Positions 47,716 to 60,348 of a DNA stretch of 64,000 bases are shown piece after piece. The stretch covers positions 4,006 through 68,005 of the forward strand of contig LUCM01006847.1 in NCBI GenBank assembly GCA_008360955.1. The letters run 5' to 3'. Origin of the DNA: Fasciolopsis buskii (Eukaryota > Platyhelminthes > Trematoda > Plagiorchiida > Fasciolidae). The position numbers were made by a program, and so were the translations under genes. The notes below the pieces were generated by a model that was not told where the DNA came from, searched no databases, and worked only from the letters and a program-made list of their open reading frames with translations. Every line of letters starts with the position of its first letter. The stretch's first letter is position 1.

Positions 47716-49100
47716 AACCAATGAAGGTGGCTACCCGCCCTCTGGCCGAAATGAAAGTCATCAAAGAGATCGATTTTCTCAAGATTCATAAGCTTGCAGA
47801 ACTGAAAGGCCATAGCCATCTGCCGTCATTAAAGTTAATAAAACTCATGGGAAAAATTTGGGCAAGCAAATAAACTTCAAAGAGCTGGTGTGAATCGGTG
47901 ATTCCATCGATTAACAAGAGGGATGGCGGATGTGAAAACAACAGAAAAATTAGTCAGGCAGGCAACGCATTAAAAATGGTCGCGGGCACTATTCGCCGCC
48001 GATTTATCTAGTACTCGAGAAACGTGTAGGCATAACAACCAAGCCGGTTTCCGTCCCTTTCGGGGTTGCATTGACCAAATTCTCACTTTGCAATAAACCC
48101 CAGAGCATAGGCTATGTTCCGCAGACTCACAACTTCTATCTTCCCTGATCGGAAAGCGGTATTCCACCCAATCGATCGTGCAATTTTGTGCCACTGTCCC
48201 TCACTGCAGCGCGTGACAGAAACTCATTCAACTCATCCAATCGTTTCATGCAAACAACAGAAGTCGAGTTCCTGCTTAAAAAAATTTTTCACTCGAGTTC
48301 ACCACGAGAAGTGGTGTTCGTCACAGGCCCTTTATCACCATTCCTTTCCAGCTTTGTTACTGAAATTGATATGCAGACAGAGCAATCCTCATGTGAGAAT
48401 AGTGGCACTGATGCTTGCTCAGACAGGAATCCATCTGACTTCGAATATGCTGACGACGTTGTCACACGGAATAAAGACCCATGTAAATGGCATATTTTTT
48501 TCAATCGTCTAAATCATAGTATAGGTATGTTTGGAATGCGTTTTGCACCTTCCAAGTGTAAAATGCTGTTGCAGAACTGCATTGGCTCAAAGCTCAACTT
48601 TGGTCTCACGGCAAAACTACTGGGAGAGCTGAACAGAAATCAAATTACCTCGGTAGTTGTATCCCACCTGATGGTCCTATATCCGAAGAAGTGTCCTCGC
48701 GCATACAAAAGACCCAATTGGCATTCACGAATTTGAGACTTCTGCTTGAACACCGCAGTCATCGTGGAATTGGCAGAATGTGGTGGGATAAGTTTGTGAG
48801 TTAGACGTAAAGTGCCAGATGCTACGATCCAGTCTCTAGAACACACACTAAATCAGAATAAGCTAATCTCGTTGGGACATGTTTCGCGCATACCCACAAA
48901 ACGACTGCTCCGTTGTAAGCTGTTCTTCGAAACAGGTGGTGGTTGGAAGATGGTTCAAGGCGGCCAATTTATGACATGGAAACTTTAACCAGTCGACTGC
49001 GTCGTGTAGGTGCAGTTAAACTACCGGGAAGAAGTACACGAGACACTGAAGCGATGATTGTAAACAACAATTGATATGACTCAGTGCCCGAGTCAGAGGC
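47716..49100 (+). mobile_element. RTE-like copy, reverse transcriptase to 3' region
   Basis: Plus strand. It starts earlier than the related copy at 2.4-4.5 kb: VATRPLAEMKVIKEIDFLK, then after a stop SWCESVIPSINKRDGGCENN and ALKMVAGTIRRRF (family: SWCESVIVPxxKKGxRxxCxNHRGIS, KMLAGIIRRRL). From 48003 it is near-identical to 3408 onward, including FEYADDVV with the catalytic YADD, and FGMRFAPSKCKMLLQN. It extends past 49028, with only the 19.8-kb copy still resembling it. Several stops and frameshifts. Confidence 0.87.
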
Positions 49101-49474
49101 ATTCTTGCATTCGATGAATTACTTTTACTGTATGGTTCCTAAACTTAGGATCTCGCCATCGGTCTTTACTCTTCCTCGTTTTTTCCTGTTTGAACAGTTG
49201 GTGCTCTGAGGTGGTGCGACGTTATTGGTTGTAGAACGGGGACTGCTAGAACCTTGCTCAGCTCCATTACCGTGCTACTATCGTTTGCCACGTAGCTGTC
49301 GGGATAAATGCAACGGTTGATAGCGGTTAGCTACTCCGCATCGAAGATCAAGTTCGGTACTAACGTAGTCCAGCCCGGTAAGAGCACTTTATGCTTTGAA
49401 GTTGAAAAGCCCGTGTGCAGTGGAGCTTTAGGTCTTGCGAATCTGCCTGGTGCGCACACCTAACATCGACCTCA

Positions 49475-49735
49475 TCACTGCTGTAAATACTCGATCTTTG
49501 ATCGATACCAAAAATTCCTCAAAGTAGTGAATTCCAAACGATTCTTCTGTTTGCGACAAGATGCTTTATACCATATACAACCACAAAGTAATAGACGCCC
49601 ACTCAAGCAGCTAAATCTATCCACTTCACCGAGTTGTTCATTAGTGAGATCCAAGTTCGGCTTCGAGCCAACCCAACAGCATCTTACACCTCGAAAGTGC
49701 AAAATGCAACCCAAACATACCCACACTATTGACCA
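49475..49735 (-). mobile_element. RTE-like short inverted fragment
   Basis: On the minus strand, CILHFRGVRCCWVGSKPNLD followed by LTNEQLGEVDRFSCLSGR matches the segment after the YADD motif (family: RFAPSKCKxLLQDWxGSKPNLVL, GEQLGEVDRFxYLGS). It faces the two plus-strand RTE copies on either side. Confidence 0.75.
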
Positions 49736-49989
49736 AAAGAACAAGGGAAACTAATAACTTGCCTCAGTTTTCACCGTGGCACAAAATCGTTGGTATATTG
49801 AATCAGGCGGTTTATTATTTGAGCAAATAGCAATTTTGCTATTCTCACAAAGAAAGAAAAAGCGAAAGAGTTCAACCGTGACGGACATTACTAATCATGC
49901 TGAACTCGGATGAAAGATAGTCGAAAGCACCAACTCGGATTCAGCTCTTCACATATCAAGACTGAATGATTGAAATAAATTACTTTAAC

Positions 49990-52019
49990 GGAGCAAAAAC
50001 GCCAGCTCCCTAACTGCAAGGAAGTGAATAAGGTGCGTCAACAGTTGCAGCGTCAGTTGACCATGAGCCTCAGGAACGACCGCGAAAACTGGTGGGTTAG
50101 GGTAGCCGAAGAGATGCAGGTAGCGGCCACTTCAGGTACCAGCCAAAGACTGTTTAAGCTTATACGCGACAGCGGTGGGCGGCGAACCTCCGTTAGTGAA
50201 GTCGTGTGCAACAGGAATGGAGAGCTCATCCATGGTAGACAGGAAAGACTGGACCGTTGGGCAGAGCATTTCAAGGATCAGTTTAGCTGGCCACAAGCTA
50301 ACGTATTTGGTCCGACGACCTTCCCCCAGTTCTTTTCAAATTGGGTGGAGAAGTGCTGATGAAATCACTGAACTACTTGCTTCGTGATATTTGGAACGAG
50401 GAGCGTATTCCGTCACCGTGTGGTGAGTCACTGATTGCACCCATCTTCAAGAAGGGTACAGGGAGTGACTGCAGCAATCATCGTGGGATTAGTTTGATTC
50501 TGATAGTTACTAAGGTGTTGGCTTCGATAATGCTACGCCGTTTGACACCCATTCGCGAGAGTAATATCCGCGAACAGCAGGCCGGATTTCGTCCAGGTCG
50601 AGGTTGCATCAACTGGATATTCACTCTTCGACAGAAAGTCGAAACGCGCCACACGCACCGCCGCCCTACGATCGTAGTCTTTCTCGACTTGAGAGGTGCT
50701 TTCGACTCCGTGGATCGACCAGCACTACTCAGTGCGCTCCACCGGAAGGGTATGCCAACGAAGTTCGTAAACCTGTTGCGAGCATTGTACTCGCATACCT
50801 ATGGTCGCGTGAGGGTATACGGCGAACTATCGAGTTCATTCGAAACGACTGGTGGCGTTCTACAACGGTGTCTCAACTCTATTCCTGTTCACCTTCGTCA
50901 TGGACGAGGTGATGGAAGATGCTTTGGGAAGTCTCCGGGATGTAGGAGTCAAACTGGGAAATGGAGGAGAGCTATGCGACCTAGACTACCCAGATGACGT
51001 TGTGCCTTTTCTAGTCTGCAGATCATGCACAACGGGCACTAGATAGACTGTAGAGATCGGTTGCTTGGTTCGGCATGTGCTTTGCACCTTCAAAGTGCAA
51101 AGTACTGTTACAGGACTGGACGACAGCAGCGCCGAACTTGATACTGGATGGAGAGGAGCTGACGATTGTGGACCGTTTCACCTACCTTAGTAGCTGTGTG
51201 TCTAACGATGGTAGCTCGGGATTGGAGGTAAATATGCGTATATCCAAGGCTCGCGCAGCTTACGCTGGACTGAATAACTTGTGGCGTCGACCTGATATAT
51301 CAGTGAATTTGAAAGGTCGTGTGTACTGTGCCGCAGTGCGTTCAGTTCAGTTCTGTTGTACGGTTGCGAGACGTGTGGGAGATGTTCGTCGGTTGGAGGT
51401 TTTTGACAACCGATGTTTACGTAGTATGGCTAGGATGGGATGGAGTGACCGGGTGAGTAATACTGAGGTTAGGAATCTGGTATTGGGTGGCACTTCTGAG
51501 AACAGCTTGTTTCAGCGTATGAAACTTAGTAGACTACGCTGGTTGGGTCACGTGTTGCGCATGACGAAAACTCGTTTATCATACCGTGCCCTATTTTGTG
51601 TTCCTCCTAAGGAATGGAAGAAGCCATGTGGAGGTCTACTGATGACGTGGCAACTTGGGATGAGAAAATGTACAACGAACTTAGGTAAAGTAGGTGTCCC
51701 ACACCTTCGTGGTTGGGGTCCGAAAGACTCGTCGACTTGCTGGCTGGAGACACTGAAGGATATGGCAGTGAACCGTGGACAGTAGCGATCGTGCTGTCAT
51801 TTTCTATCGAGTCAGAATGATTGAAAGAGTGCGTTTGTACAGTTAGACTGTGTTTCGTGTGTTGGCTGCAGGAGCATCTTATCTTTTCCCGCCTGTGTAG
51901 GTCCATTCCCTGTTCCCCTTGGATATTCACTCTTTTTATAGAGACGTTTAACTCTGGGGAAAGGCAGCGGTCAGTGAGGCTTGCCTTGCTGTTTAACGGT
52001 GAACGATGATGATGATGAA
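49990..52019 (+). mobile_element. RTE-like retrotransposon, best-preserved reverse transcriptase copy
   Basis: Plus strand. The linker comes first (CKEVNKVRQQLQRQLTMS, then LDRWAEHFKDQFSWPQA). The reverse transcriptase reads GESLIAPIFKKGTGSDCSNH, RGISLILIVTKVLASIML, AGFRPGRGCINWIFTLRQ, then palm A IVVFLDLRGAFDSVDR. A frameshift near 50870 follows; the next frame reads LFTFVMDEVMEDALGSL and LDYPDDVV, so the catalytic YADD has become YPDD. After another shift near 51050 a 236-codon frame covers MCFAPSKCKVLLQDW, LKGRVYCAAVRSVQFC, RLEVFDNRCLRSMARMGW, SRLRWLGHVLRM and GWGPKDSSTCWLETLKDM. The 3' end is a short trinucleotide tail (about four GAT/ATG units), typical of RTE rather than poly(A). The endonuclease is missing. 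Confidence 0.92.
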
Positions 52020-52020
52020 T

Positions 52021-52319
52021 GAACCATTCCATGAAAGGCAGCGCCACAGAACTGCACGGTAGACTGAACTGAACCCTCCTCTCCTCAGACCCAGACAGAC
52101 AAAAATCGAGGAGCTACGAAAGGTGTATTTATGTCCCAAGATATGTTTTGGAGTGAAAATTTCGTCGATGCAACCACCGCTGGTTAGGAAACCAGTTTCC
52201 TTACCACCCGCACTGCTTTCGCGGATACTAGGTAGACGGCAAAGAATGATAAATATGGAGAATTTGGATGCTGTTGCGGAAATGACCAAGACCTCATAAT
52301 TGAACGGCACCAAAATCAC
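52021..52319 (-). mobile_element. RTE-like inverted fragment, reverse transcriptase
   Basis: On the minus strand, ETGFLTSGGCIDEIFTPKHI matches AGFRPGRGCIDQIFTLRQIL, and SSSIFVCLGLRRGGFSSVYR matches palm A (PTIVVFLDLRGAFDSVDR). The AFDSVDR aspartate is lost. It abuts the 3' tail of the plus-strand element at 52019, end to interior. Confidence 0.8.
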
Positions 52320-52824
52320 TGCACATATTTATTTCCGGTAAAAAAGTACGTTCTTTTGAGGTATTCTTAATTTTGTTGTGATTGGTTTAACCGAAACCTC
52401 ACCCCACACATCACTCTGGTGGTGTGGTTGTCACACTTCTACATGAAGCCGTAAGCCTAACTAATAGTGCGCACAAGTTAGAGCCTCTTGCACATATGAC
52501 GTTTTTTGCCGCTTGCTTGCTGCCTCGGTCAAGGCTAATGAATTCGTGTCGCCCCGTTTGCCGTTCTCTACCCAGCTAGTGGGAGACCTAGCTTCAGATC
52601 TCGCACCCTCAGTTAGTGCGTCAACCAACAGCCGACTCGTTGTGCGACTACGAGTCGACAGTTCATTTTTGAGTATAGTTTATATTCCGCACCCGGCGCT
52701 ACAGTTTAGACGTTAACAGCTGTGAACACAGTCTCAGAGGGCCTGGGACTGTGTTCCGTTGATTATTGTGTCTTGCGTGTGTTGCCATAGTTTTGCCAAC
52801 CCAACGATACCACAAATTTGATGC
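52320..52824. other. Spacer between RTE copies, nothing recognised
   Basis: No motif I can support. Confidence 0.5.
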
Positions 52825-54160
52825 CTAGCGATCTAATTCCTTTACGAATCCCGTATGACCTATCACCCGTCTTGTAAATGGGTAGAATCGTCGATTCACA
52901 CCAGTCCCAAGGAATCTCGTCCCTCTCCAGAGGAATCCCGTGAGTTTTGCTAACTCCAATGTTGACGTTTCATCGCCGACCTTGAGGGACAGAGACATGC
53001 CATTTGGCCCCCGTCTCTCTAGGAAGCTTATAACCCTGATGACATCCATGTCCAATGAAGAACCGCTATCCACCTGCAATGATTCACTTGAAAGGCATAA
53101 CTGAGAGGTCTATCGAGGCAGTTGGCCGACTAGGCTGCTTTCTAAAGTGTTCCATCCAAAGCTCCAGGCGACGGTCTTGAAAGTGAATCAGTGTCGTCGG
53201 ATTCATTGATCACCTCCCTTCTACTCAGCTTCTGTTGACCAGTGTTCCTAATCAATCGGCAAAGGTTGCGATTAATGTTGACAGCTGCAGTCTACACCTC
53301 GGTATCTACAATTGCTCATGGCCATTTTTCAGGCTCTCGGTTAGTTGACATCTCAGGGATCTACGCGTCTCAGTGTACGTGGCATTGGGATGAAGAATGC
53401 GCGAGCATGCAACAGAGCAAGTGAAGTCGAGGATATCCTTTATTTTTGAAGTTCACTTGTTGTGGGGTCCTGCGTGGCAGTTGTCGCTGACTGCCAGGAT
53501 TCTTCAATCTGTTGTGACGACAACCGCATTGAAGCCTCCGACTGGACCTGAAGTCGGCGATCATTGTCTAGAACCAACTATGCAGGACGCGTGGTTTTTG
53601 CGTTAGTGTAGCCACAGACGAGGCGCAAACAAAAGCGAGCAAGGACCAAAACATGATGTGGGTCCACGGAAATAAACCAAACTGATCGTTAGTCCTCCAT
53701 TGATCCATACTACTGGTGACTGATGACAGTGTAATCAATGAGTCCAACGTTGCGATGAGCCAGAAAGAGTCTGCTTTCAGGACAAACTTAGATAAAACGA
53801 TCAACGTTGTCGGTGCGACCGGTCGGGACAGAAAATCGGCCGTTCCGTTTACCCCAGGTACCCAAGTTGGGTGTTAAAATTACCAGCAACGACCATAATG
53901 TCCGTTGAACGCTCACTTGAGAGTAGTCGAAATAAGTCTCAGTATAACTCGTCTTTGGCCTCAAAAGAGCTGCAATCAGTGGGGCGCATATACAGAAATG
54001 ACGAACAAACGACGCTTCAATCGAGTGCTATCCACATGTTTACAACCGTTCAAGCGAACTGCACACGGACGACTGTTGATTGGGATCCAGTCTAACAGTA
54101 CACACTCAACTCACACACTCAGAACGATCCCAACGCTAGCCCGACCATGAGCGCCCGAAA
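52825..54160 (-). mobile_element. RTE-like diverged copy, endonuclease to start of reverse transcriptase
   Basis: On the minus strand: FCICAPLIAALLRPKTSYTE in one frame and DCSSFEAKDELYRDLFRLL-type sequence in the next (family YAPTDCS...KDEFYRDL), then a degraded middle. The linker reads NLCRLIRNTGQQKLS and REVINESDDTDSL (family: LFQLIRATGxxKPxVSEVI). Near 52.9 kb comes DWCESTILPIYKTGDRS, the first block of the reverse transcriptase. It is related to copies A-C but clearly more diverged. Confidence 0.75.
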
Positions 54161-56555
54161 TCGGCTCGCCGGACACGCGAAGAATAAAACGAGAGAATGA
54201 GGTGGCATCTGAGCTACGATGAGTGATCACGGGAGTGGGATCTAATATGCCCGTTTCAGAGACGCATTATATATCTTTCATGAATGTTTCAGGAGCCCTA
54301 TCCGTGTCAATTTAAAGTTCACTTTAATCCGAAAGATTCGGCAAAACATCTAAGGAAAATGATGACTTAACTGTCCGCGAGGTAATTTATCAGTGTACAG
54401 ATCACAATAACAAAACAATCATTGGAAAGTCGTCGACAAAGGCTTGCGCCTATTCACGCAATTTTGTTGATATAACAAGTTTGTGGTTTTTTCTAGCTCT
54501 CCTTTTAGTTGAGGTTTACGTTCAATTGATTCGAAATAGGAAGGTATAGGGACGATATGGAAATCAGCCCAGATCAATGAGGGTTCTGCATTCGAACATT
54601 TGTTATCCTGTCCTTAATATCTCCGCATATCTAATCTTTCGTTTTTTTTTGGTTTAAGTTGTTGCCAAAAATACCAAAGCCAGCGACTGACTGCATAAAC
54701 GTGGAGTGTACAAAATACCGCTGAAAACACTGAGCGCTTGTAAACGTGACTAGGAAACCATGGCATAGAAATCTTCATGGAGGGAATATTTCAGAAGCAC
54801 CCATGCATCGCACGGTTTCTGTATAGGAGTTAGACAACCTGGTTATTAGTTGGTGTATGATCAATTGTCACTGTCAACGGCAACAAATCGACCTGTTCTT
54901 CAGAAGTGTGCATATGTGCACTTGCACGTGCTCGTATCCGTTGAAACAAACTGCACGCACACGAATGCAGTAGAATAATCAGTGTCACAGCTTAGCGCAT
55001 CACGATGTGGCCGCACATACGGCACGAGGATAACAGTTGAAGTGTACACTTTGTTGGCTTGTGTGCGGACCTGGGTTGGATGCCAGGTTTGCACACGGCT
55101 AAATGTTCGAGGAAGAGGTTGATGACGTGCTTACCAATCACGCAGGAAAGGAGACAAGTCGCACAACGGACACACGGAACTTAGACTAACTGACTGACCG
55201 TCTGTGTGCGCATATGCAACGGAGCAAGAACAACTAATAGATCAACGAAATTCGGGGTCTATCTATGCGCTAATCTGCCTAAATACCCCCTCGTGCATCT
55301 TTCTGTTAATCTCACTCGTGCAGGAATGGCGACACTACAATTGGCTGAGACTAGTGTAGTTATACAACGTCAGACCATACTAAGCGGTGGATTCGCCTAT
55401 GGATAAAAACAAATTGGTTTCACTACAATGCACTGAGTTGCAGCACATGTACCTAGCTAACCGGGTGCCATCGCAACACAGACTGAGACTGTCGTTGGAT
55501 CAAGTGATGATACCAAAACAGAAACATAGACATTGACACTGGTACCAGAGTTCTTTTAAGATGTGATCTGGATCAGAGGATTCTATCCGCCAACATCAGC
55601 ATCCATGTCTTCCGCGGTCAAAGCGGTTGACATGTGAAATGTGCACAGACTTGTGTGCACGCCAGGTAAAGCGCGGAGTAATGAAAACAGAAACGATAAC
55701 AGATACATTGCGATCAGCCGTCCGATGCGATTAACACATATTCCTAGTGTCTATGAAAATAACAATTAGTGTTGTCAACTGCATGTCGGTTATAACTAAC
55801 TGTAGGGATGGGACTGAAAAAAACTAACGGGGAAGTCGCTAGGATCCCCAAATAAGAGCGATGAGTAAAATATGCCATGGACAACTGCATGAAAAAGAAC
55901 CTAGCACAGGCTTAATAAAGAAAACCATGACACATCGATTCGAATTTTGAACTTCAGTTATTTGTCGTTGAACGAAAGACAACGGCAAGAGAAGCCTGAA
56001 TGTAAAAAAACGATTACACGACCGAATATAATAAGACCGAGTAACGGAACAAAACTGAATGTTCTTTAGAATCAGTCGAACTCGAGAGCGCCATATATGT
56101 ATACGACTGCGTTCCACTACCGAGATGTGCTGATAGTCTTTGGTTGACTGACTGAAATAACAGGAACCCAGGTGGTCAATGGAACTCCAAAATACAGTCA
56201 CAATTTAAAGGAATAAATAAAACTCACTAAAAAGCAAGCCGAAGTTTTCGCAGCTAGTGAAGCTTATCGCCTATTTACATTCGCGGTAACCAACAAGCTG
56301 ACCAACGAAGAACGAAAAACTCAACCATTCATCAAATCTTGTCAATATTTGTCCTTGGTTAACGAAAACATCCTATTACACCCAATGTTGTTGTATATTC
56401 GAAGAGCAACAACACTTCAAATGAAAGCATCGTAAGAAATATAATTCAGCTATTGAGCCGAAACCTTCAACACATGAGTCAGTGGACCACGTGAACTGCA
56501 AAACGGTTATTGACTCAACACTTAATATATCACTGCTTCATGCACCCGCGCCAAT
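54161..56555. other. Part of a dvl intron, nothing recognised
   Basis: No exon, element or RNA that I can support. Confidence 0.5.
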
Positions 56556-58553
56556 TCACGCACCGACCAACTCAACCCATCTCCTAGCGATTATTTGCCT
56601 CCCAGAGGACAACACAAACCGAGACAGTCCATCTGCCCGCACGCAAACTCAACCCCCAACAAAATTAATTTATTCAAATTCAGAAAATGATTGATCAGTA
56701 GAGCTATGACACTCAATACCAAAAACCTAACCTCTGAGTTCTTCAAAATTCTACAACCACACTAACAGTACTACAAAGATAACAGTTTGTCCAAACAAAG
56801 AAAGTATTCACACACCTGTCCACAAAGGTCGTTTCTGAACCGTCTAGCACGACCGATCTTACTGTTCCAACGAAAACTCGACCTATGATTCATAAGTAGA
56901 TGTTGCACTGACGTCATGGATACCTCAACATGGTAAGCGTCTATCAAGTTTGCGGTGAACGTGCCGATGCTTTAGGAGACATACGAACACCAAGAACGAC
57001 GGAACAATCCATATTGCAAGAAATAAAACCTGCTTGCTTTGCCAAACTTCTTTCTCTACAGATAAGCTTTCCGCCTGAATATTTGAGGTGAGCAAAAGCA
57101 AAACGTATGACAAGCATTCCTACAGTTTTGCAAACGGCCGAGAAGATTCTCGATCTTCATTCAGCAGCACGAAATTGACCGCGTATTCTAAGTCAGACGA
57201 TTTCCTGTCTGAATAAACACCGACACCACCAGTCTACCACGAAGATGAAAATATCTCCATAATCACATCGATTTTGGAGTTAAAGAAGAACGTAGAGAGA
57301 CCAACCCATACAATAACCACTGCCTGTGATGAACAGAAATGCAAGGCTGTCGTAAGCACAAATTCAGCTTCGGTTGGTTCCATATAAACATTGAAAGAAC
57401 GGAATAAATTTCTCTCCTGCATTCTTCAGTCAAAAGCGGCACCACAGAATTCCACGGTCTAATGAGTCGATTACCGATCTCACATCAAGAAACACAGAGA
57501 TTGTGGATATACAGAATCTACCCCTATGTCCTAATACTTTCAAAATTCGCTTCCTTTCCCAGATGGCTTTAAACAGTTCTAATAATTCGACTGCTAAAAC
57601 TTCGCCACGATCCTTGAAAAAAACACCGACATAGCTTACCTAGATCAGGCTCATAGTTAGCTGACAACTCAGGGATTTGGGCATCTCACTATATGCGTAT
57701 GCGTTATCCGAGAGAACGAATATGCAAGCATCTAACAGAACAATTGAAGTCAAACATACCTCTCATTCCGGAACCCCTATGAAACTTGAAGTTATGCATA
57801 GTGTCTGACGCCGTGTACAAACCATCTTTAATCCACTCCCAATATTCCCTAGAAGACCGGGATTTTGGTTGTGTTGACAAGCACCTCGAAAGCAACGACC
57901 GGAACTCAAGTCGACGATTATCACTTAGATGCGACCGTGCAAAACAGGTGGGTCTGGTGTTGGTGCGATCACGGATCACTCGCAAACATGGTGTGATCTA
58001 ATTTCACACATTTGGACCACAACAACTCACAATCTTCAACTGATCGGTTCCATTGATGACCAACGATGCAGCTTATTTGAATCCTACTTTGTGAAGGCGA
58101 AGGAGGGCCCTAGGTGAGCCGATGTCGGTCTAAATGGCAAAAGTCTGTGTTCGCTTGAAAAAGTCAACCAGCAGAACAAACCTGATCGAGGCAACCATCG
58201 TTGTCGGCTCGATCGACTGGGACAGCAATTGGGTCTCAAATGCGCCCCTCTGTGTCCCCAAAACAATCAACTTGGACACTAAAGTCATCGGCGATAACCA
58301 CAAAGTCCGTCGAACACATACTTCGGTAGGAATCATCTTTAGCCTCAAGATAACTGTAGTCAGTGGGAGCATATACAAAAACGATAAACAGACAATCATG
58401 CGGTTGATATGCAAAAGACTGTCCAACAGGACGATACACAAAAGGTTATTCACTGGGATCCTGTCCAGTAGTGGACGCTCGACTTTCTTGCTTAAAGCGA
58501 TCTCGACGCCAGCCCGACCATGGGCCCTTGAAACCGAGCGAACGGACACCTAA
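56556..58553 (-). mobile_element. RTE-like copy B
   Basis: The 57181-58545 part is near-identical to copy A. Below 57181 it carries about 620 bp that A lacks, reading LEYAVNFVLL (catalytic YADD changed to YAVN), IRFAFAHLKYSGG and VVLDGSETTFVDR (family: RFAPSKCK, LVLDGEELTVVDR). So B is a longer but equally broken minus-strand copy. Together with C it starts at the same base (56556 and 62266) and keeps a constant offset of 5710. Confidence 0.9.
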
Positions 58554-59146
58554 ACAGCGAAACCGTGTTCTTGGTAGAATGAAGGATCAAAGACGTATCT
58601 CCAACGTTCTGTAAGAGGTTGAATGTTCTTTGATATTTAGTTTAGTGAAAACTGCTAAATCTTGATTGTAAAGCGACCACGGATGGCATGTGAAAAGTAC
58701 ATCCCGTACAAATCATGTGGCGGCGAACTGGTATTTGGCACCAAAGATATTTAGCTCCACCCAAGTAAACCAAGAACTCAGCAATCAATCACAGGTCTCC
58801 ACAAGGCCCTCACATTGTCCCATGGCCTGTCGGGTTGGATCCATTAGCCAAAGGCGTGTATTTTGATTCTCTAAGTGAACGTCCTATTCCAGTTTGTGAA
58901 CCAGATAGCATTAAGCCCGTTATCGAACCATGGATCCCGGTGCATGATAGATAATGTAGAGCTGGAAAATGAAAGAGCTAGCATATCTGATTAAGTTCGC
59001 GTGATTTTCCAATCTGCTTACTCGTACACGATCTGGTAACACATGTGTTGAACATTGCTGGGGAAAATCCTTTTGTTCATAAATCGACGGCGTAGATTTT
59101 GAATCTGCTGTTATTTGTCCAATGTCGTTTCTTTTTGAGGATACCA
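58554..59146. other. Part of a dvl intron, nothing recognised
   Basis: No motif I can support. Confidence 0.5.
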
Positions 59147-60348
59147 AATTTTGAGAACAACACAACGTGGCAAACAAGCTCGTTTTCAGTTATTCGTATT
59201 CATGCCAATACATAACATTAAATATGGTTGGAGATGGGTCAAGGGAAATTGTCGGTTTGCAGTCACATCAGTTCACAACTCTAAGAGTGTGTCTGTGTGT
59301 ATGTGTAGCTGATCAATTTATCACACTATCAGGTTGTAATGACAAGTGGGCCAAGGAAGTTTAAGTGTCATAACAAATTATTTCTGAGAGCACAGAGACG
59401 GTTATACAAACTGATAGATACGGCTTCGGCTATGTTCAAGATGCGACACTTGACAGTTCTTGATTGTCTGCTTCTAACATTGTAGATGGCGCAAAAAGCG
59501 TGTTTACTTAGTGATCTAACTCGATAAGGTGTCAACACACCGCGCTAATAATTATCTTAACTATCCCCATGCTCAACCAAGCCATGTGGTGTTCACGAAC
59601 GCAATCGGGCAAACACCTGGTCGTGCAGTCAATACACCTTGTCCCACAGGAGCAGGTGAATGAATACACAGAATGAGGCTGCAGAATCTGGCAATCTGTC
59701 CTTTAGTTGGAAGCATATGATCGGTTTGGACATGAATACGGTTCTTAAATGTGGAACAAAGAACGTTCTACTGATTGAACTTGACGAACTCCGTTAAATA
59801 ATTTCCGCTCTGGTGTCATTTTTGAAAGGCAAACAAACGTATACGGGTTTCTTTATTGGTCTTATTTCTTTTCGTCTTACTTCGTGTTTTTCTAGTTTCA
59901 TTTATGAATCTTTCGGGGTATCCATTTTGTACGAACATGCTCCGCAGAAAACGAAGTTCAACTTCAATTGTGTCGCCCATACAAATTCTTCATGTTCTAT
60001 CAACTAAACAGTATATTAGGTTCCTCTTCGCTCGTAACGGCACAAAGCTGTAAAAATGAATGTACTGTCCGTTCCACGTTGCATTTCTACAGACTGGTAG
60101 TTGTGCGGATCTGTCTTGCCGTTGTCTTACGCACCTGCCATTATCCAACAAGTGGTTTACAACCTGATCGTGTGACAAATTGATCAATTACACATACACA
60201 CAGACACACTCTTAGAGTTGTGAACTGACGTAACTGCAAACCGACAATTTCCCTTGACCCATCTCAAACCATATTTAATGTTATGTATTGGCACGAGTAC
60301 GAATAACTAAAAACGAGCTTGTTCGCCACGTTCTGTTGTTCTCAATAT
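59147..60348. mobile_element. 1.2-kb element with about 190-bp terminal inverted repeats
   Basis: 59147-59341 and 60157-60348 are inverted copies at roughly 93% identity by eye. Shared blocks include aacaagctcgttt, tgccaatacataacattaaa, gggtcaagggaaattgtcgg, and ctctaagagtgtgtctgtgt. The outer ends both read ttgagaacaaca. The 815-bp interior has only short open frames with no transposase motif. I see no clear target-site duplication. A non-autonomous DNA transposon is likely; a palindromic duplication is the alternative. Confidence 0.65.

Noticed and set aside
55839..56201. Minus-strand 120-codon open frame, considered for the missing DIX exon
   Set aside because: None of the DIX blocks (family: VTLGDFK, YKFFFKS) are present.
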